Assembly: GCF_003063265.1 (NCBI RefSeq)
Contig: NZ_NERU01000022.1
Span: 1 to 64,000, forward strand
Length of the DNA: 64,000 nt
Direction of reading: 5' to 3'
DNA from: Limnohabitans sp. WS1
GTDB lineage: Bacteria > Pseudomonadota > Gammaproteobacteria > Burkholderiales > Burkholderiaceae_C
Below, in pieces: positions 63,213-64,000 of the stretch (positions are counted from its first letter, which is position 1; each line of letters opens with the position of its first letter). Below the pieces are notes generated by a model that was not told where the DNA came from, did no database searches, and saw only the letters and a program-made list of their open reading frames with translations. The position numbers and the translations under genes are program-made.

Positions 63213-63550
63213 CAGCGCCATCCCTCAAGGTCTTTTTGGACGACGAACGCGAGACCCCCGCCGGGTGGACGCGTGTCTATTGGCCGGACGAAGCGATAGC
63301 TTTGCTGAAATCAGGACAGGTCAGCGACATCAGCCTGGACCACGATTTAGGCGATGACAAACGCGGCACTGGCTACGACGTGGTGCTGTGGATCGAGGAA
63401 GCCGTCTTCACCCAAGGCTTTGCACCGCCCAGAATGCAAGTCCACTCGGCCAACGCATCGGCCAAACAGAAAATGCTGGCGGGCATCGCCGCCATTGAAC
63501 AGCGGCAGGCCGCCCCTCAATCCCCCACCCACACCACAAACCGCTTGTGA
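63209..63550 (+). CDS. Receiver-like protein of the cyclic-phosphate-processing (cREC) type
   Basis: 113 aa from ATG 63209. Motifs are LKVFLDDERETPAGW (acidic DDER), then SDISLDHDLGDDKRGTGYDV (LDHDLG) and MQVHSANASAKQKM (HSAN). These are the hallmarks of the receiver-derived family proposed to process cyclic phosphates or similar RNA/nucleotide ends, found in RNA-repair and conflict loci. The usual phospho-accepting Asp pattern of two-component receivers is altered, and no kinase is nearby. It overlaps the Sir2 gene (ATGA) and converges with an unknown gene, overlapping its end by 34 bp. Confidence 0.8.
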   Translation: MTAPSLKVFLDDERETPAGWTRVYWPDEAIALLKSGQVSDISLDHDLGDDKRGTGYDVVLWIEEAVFTQGFAPPRMQVHSANASAKQKMLAGIAAIEQRQAAPQSPTHTTNRL

Positions 63551-63996
63551 CCCACCGCCAAATGCGGGTCCCACACGTCCCAATAGCTCACGCGGCAATG
63601 GGGCTGCAGGCCCTCGCGCCAGGCCGTCCACAGCGCTGACTTGGGGTTGAAGTCGCCCGGCGCATGCACCCTCAGCAGCAGCGCCCGACGGGTGTCGGGC
63701 TTCACCACTTGCGACCAGGCACCCTGCAAAGCGCGAGGCTGATCGGCGGGGCTGCACGCAACGCCAAAGCCTGCACGCAGGCCCCAGACCACGCCACCTG
63801 CTGGTGCACCATCATCGCCAGCTCTGACGCCTTCGCAAGGGTCAGATCGCAAAGCCAACAAGTCTTCGATGTCGGCGTTCACCCGCAAAGACCGTTCGCC
63901 ATCCACGGCCAACGCCATACGCGTGTCACGCACAGCTGCCAAAGTCTGGCGGCTGCTGTGCCACAAGGCCCATTGGCCCCACCAGCCCGCATCCAC
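63517..63996 (-). CDS. Unrecognised protein, probably incomplete at the window edge
   Basis: At least 159 aa; the frame is open to within four bases of the window end, so the true start is likely outside. It is Trp/Arg-rich, with PGDFNPKSALWTAWREGLQ and CRVSYWDVWDPHLAVGHKR near the end. No family was recognised. Its 3' end overlaps the convergent cREC gene by 34 bp. Coding status is supported by length and by the absence of a better frame in this stretch. Confidence 0.5.
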   Translation of the reverse strand: MDAGWWGQWALWHSSRQTLAAVRDTRMALAVDGERSLRVNADIEDLLALRSDPCEGVRAGDDGAPAGGVVWGLRAGFGVACSPADQPRALQGAWSQVVKPDTRRALLLRVHAPGDFNPKSALWTAWREGLQPHCRVSYWDVWDPHLAVGHKRFVVWVGD

Positions 63997-64000
63997 CGCT

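Noticed and set aside
1-64000. Prophage or integrative element across the left region
   Set aside because: No integrase, structural phage gene, tRNA-flanked att site or conjugation gene was seen; only IS and fic-repeat evidence supports mobility.

Overview
The window looks like chromosomal DNA from a betaproteobacterium of the order Burkholderiales, most likely a freshwater Comamonadaceae (Limnohabitans/Rhodoferax-like). The evidence is the block argS - SPOR protein - dsbA - lptA - lptB - rpoN, a PHA-granule phasin beside a TetR regulator, SlmA, fused isobutyryl-CoA mutase (IcmF), a bactofilin next to an M23 peptidase, and GC-rich coding sequence. The genus is an inference. No rRNA, tRNA, prophage or CRISPR array was recognised.

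Region 1 (1 to about 13,600) is accessory DNA. It opens with the last 41 codons of an IS630-type transposase, which runs into the 3' end of a HEPN/Toprim-type gene. Then come a Fic-fold protein with an N-terminal winged helix and two palindromic operators, a decayed mannonate dehydratase, a 753-aa protein with a CoiA-like zinc/nuclease layout, gene remnants (H-NS-like tail, SDR tail), an XRE regulator, a divergent type III restriction-modification operon (mod, res) and a GreA/GreB-family protein. About 11.6 kb of this is bracketed by two diverged direct copies (285 and 287 bp) of the fic promoter, its operators and its first ~28 codons. The right copy has lost the start codon and the rest of fic. 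This reads as a defence/conflict island built by duplication or exchange at the fic locus.

Region 2 (13,587 to 26,851) is mostly core genome. It holds a YHYH lipoprotein and a HupE/UreJ-like membrane protein divergent from a BaeSR-like two-component system, a D-Ala-D-Ala carboxypeptidase, a minus-strand run rmlB-rmlD-argB-slmA, a phasin with its likely TetR regulator, coaX, bactofilin and an M23 endopeptidase.

Region 3 (27,077 to 36,703) is a uptake-and-hydrolysis locus for peptide-like or amide compounds: a binding protein, two permeases, a double-NBD ATPase, an M81 (MlrC-like) peptidase and two amidase-signature enzymes.

Region 4 (36,814 to 53,427) holds a rhodanese, icmF with a palindromic operator, a VapBC module, AMP nucleosidase, a lipid-kinase-like protein, glutathione synthetase, a seven-copy ~91-bp palindromic tandem array between convergent genes, a class II glutamine amidotransferase, a DHA2-type MFS exporter overlapping a Cys-rich CWC protein, malate synthase G, an HMG-CoA-lyase-family enzyme and a LysR regulator.

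Region 5 (53,512 to the end) is a psiF-type gene, the argS-to-rpoN block, an RlmL-type methyltransferase overlapping a PIN protein, a Sir2 deacylase overlapping a cyclic-phosphate-type receiver (cREC) protein, and an unrecognised gene at the right edge.
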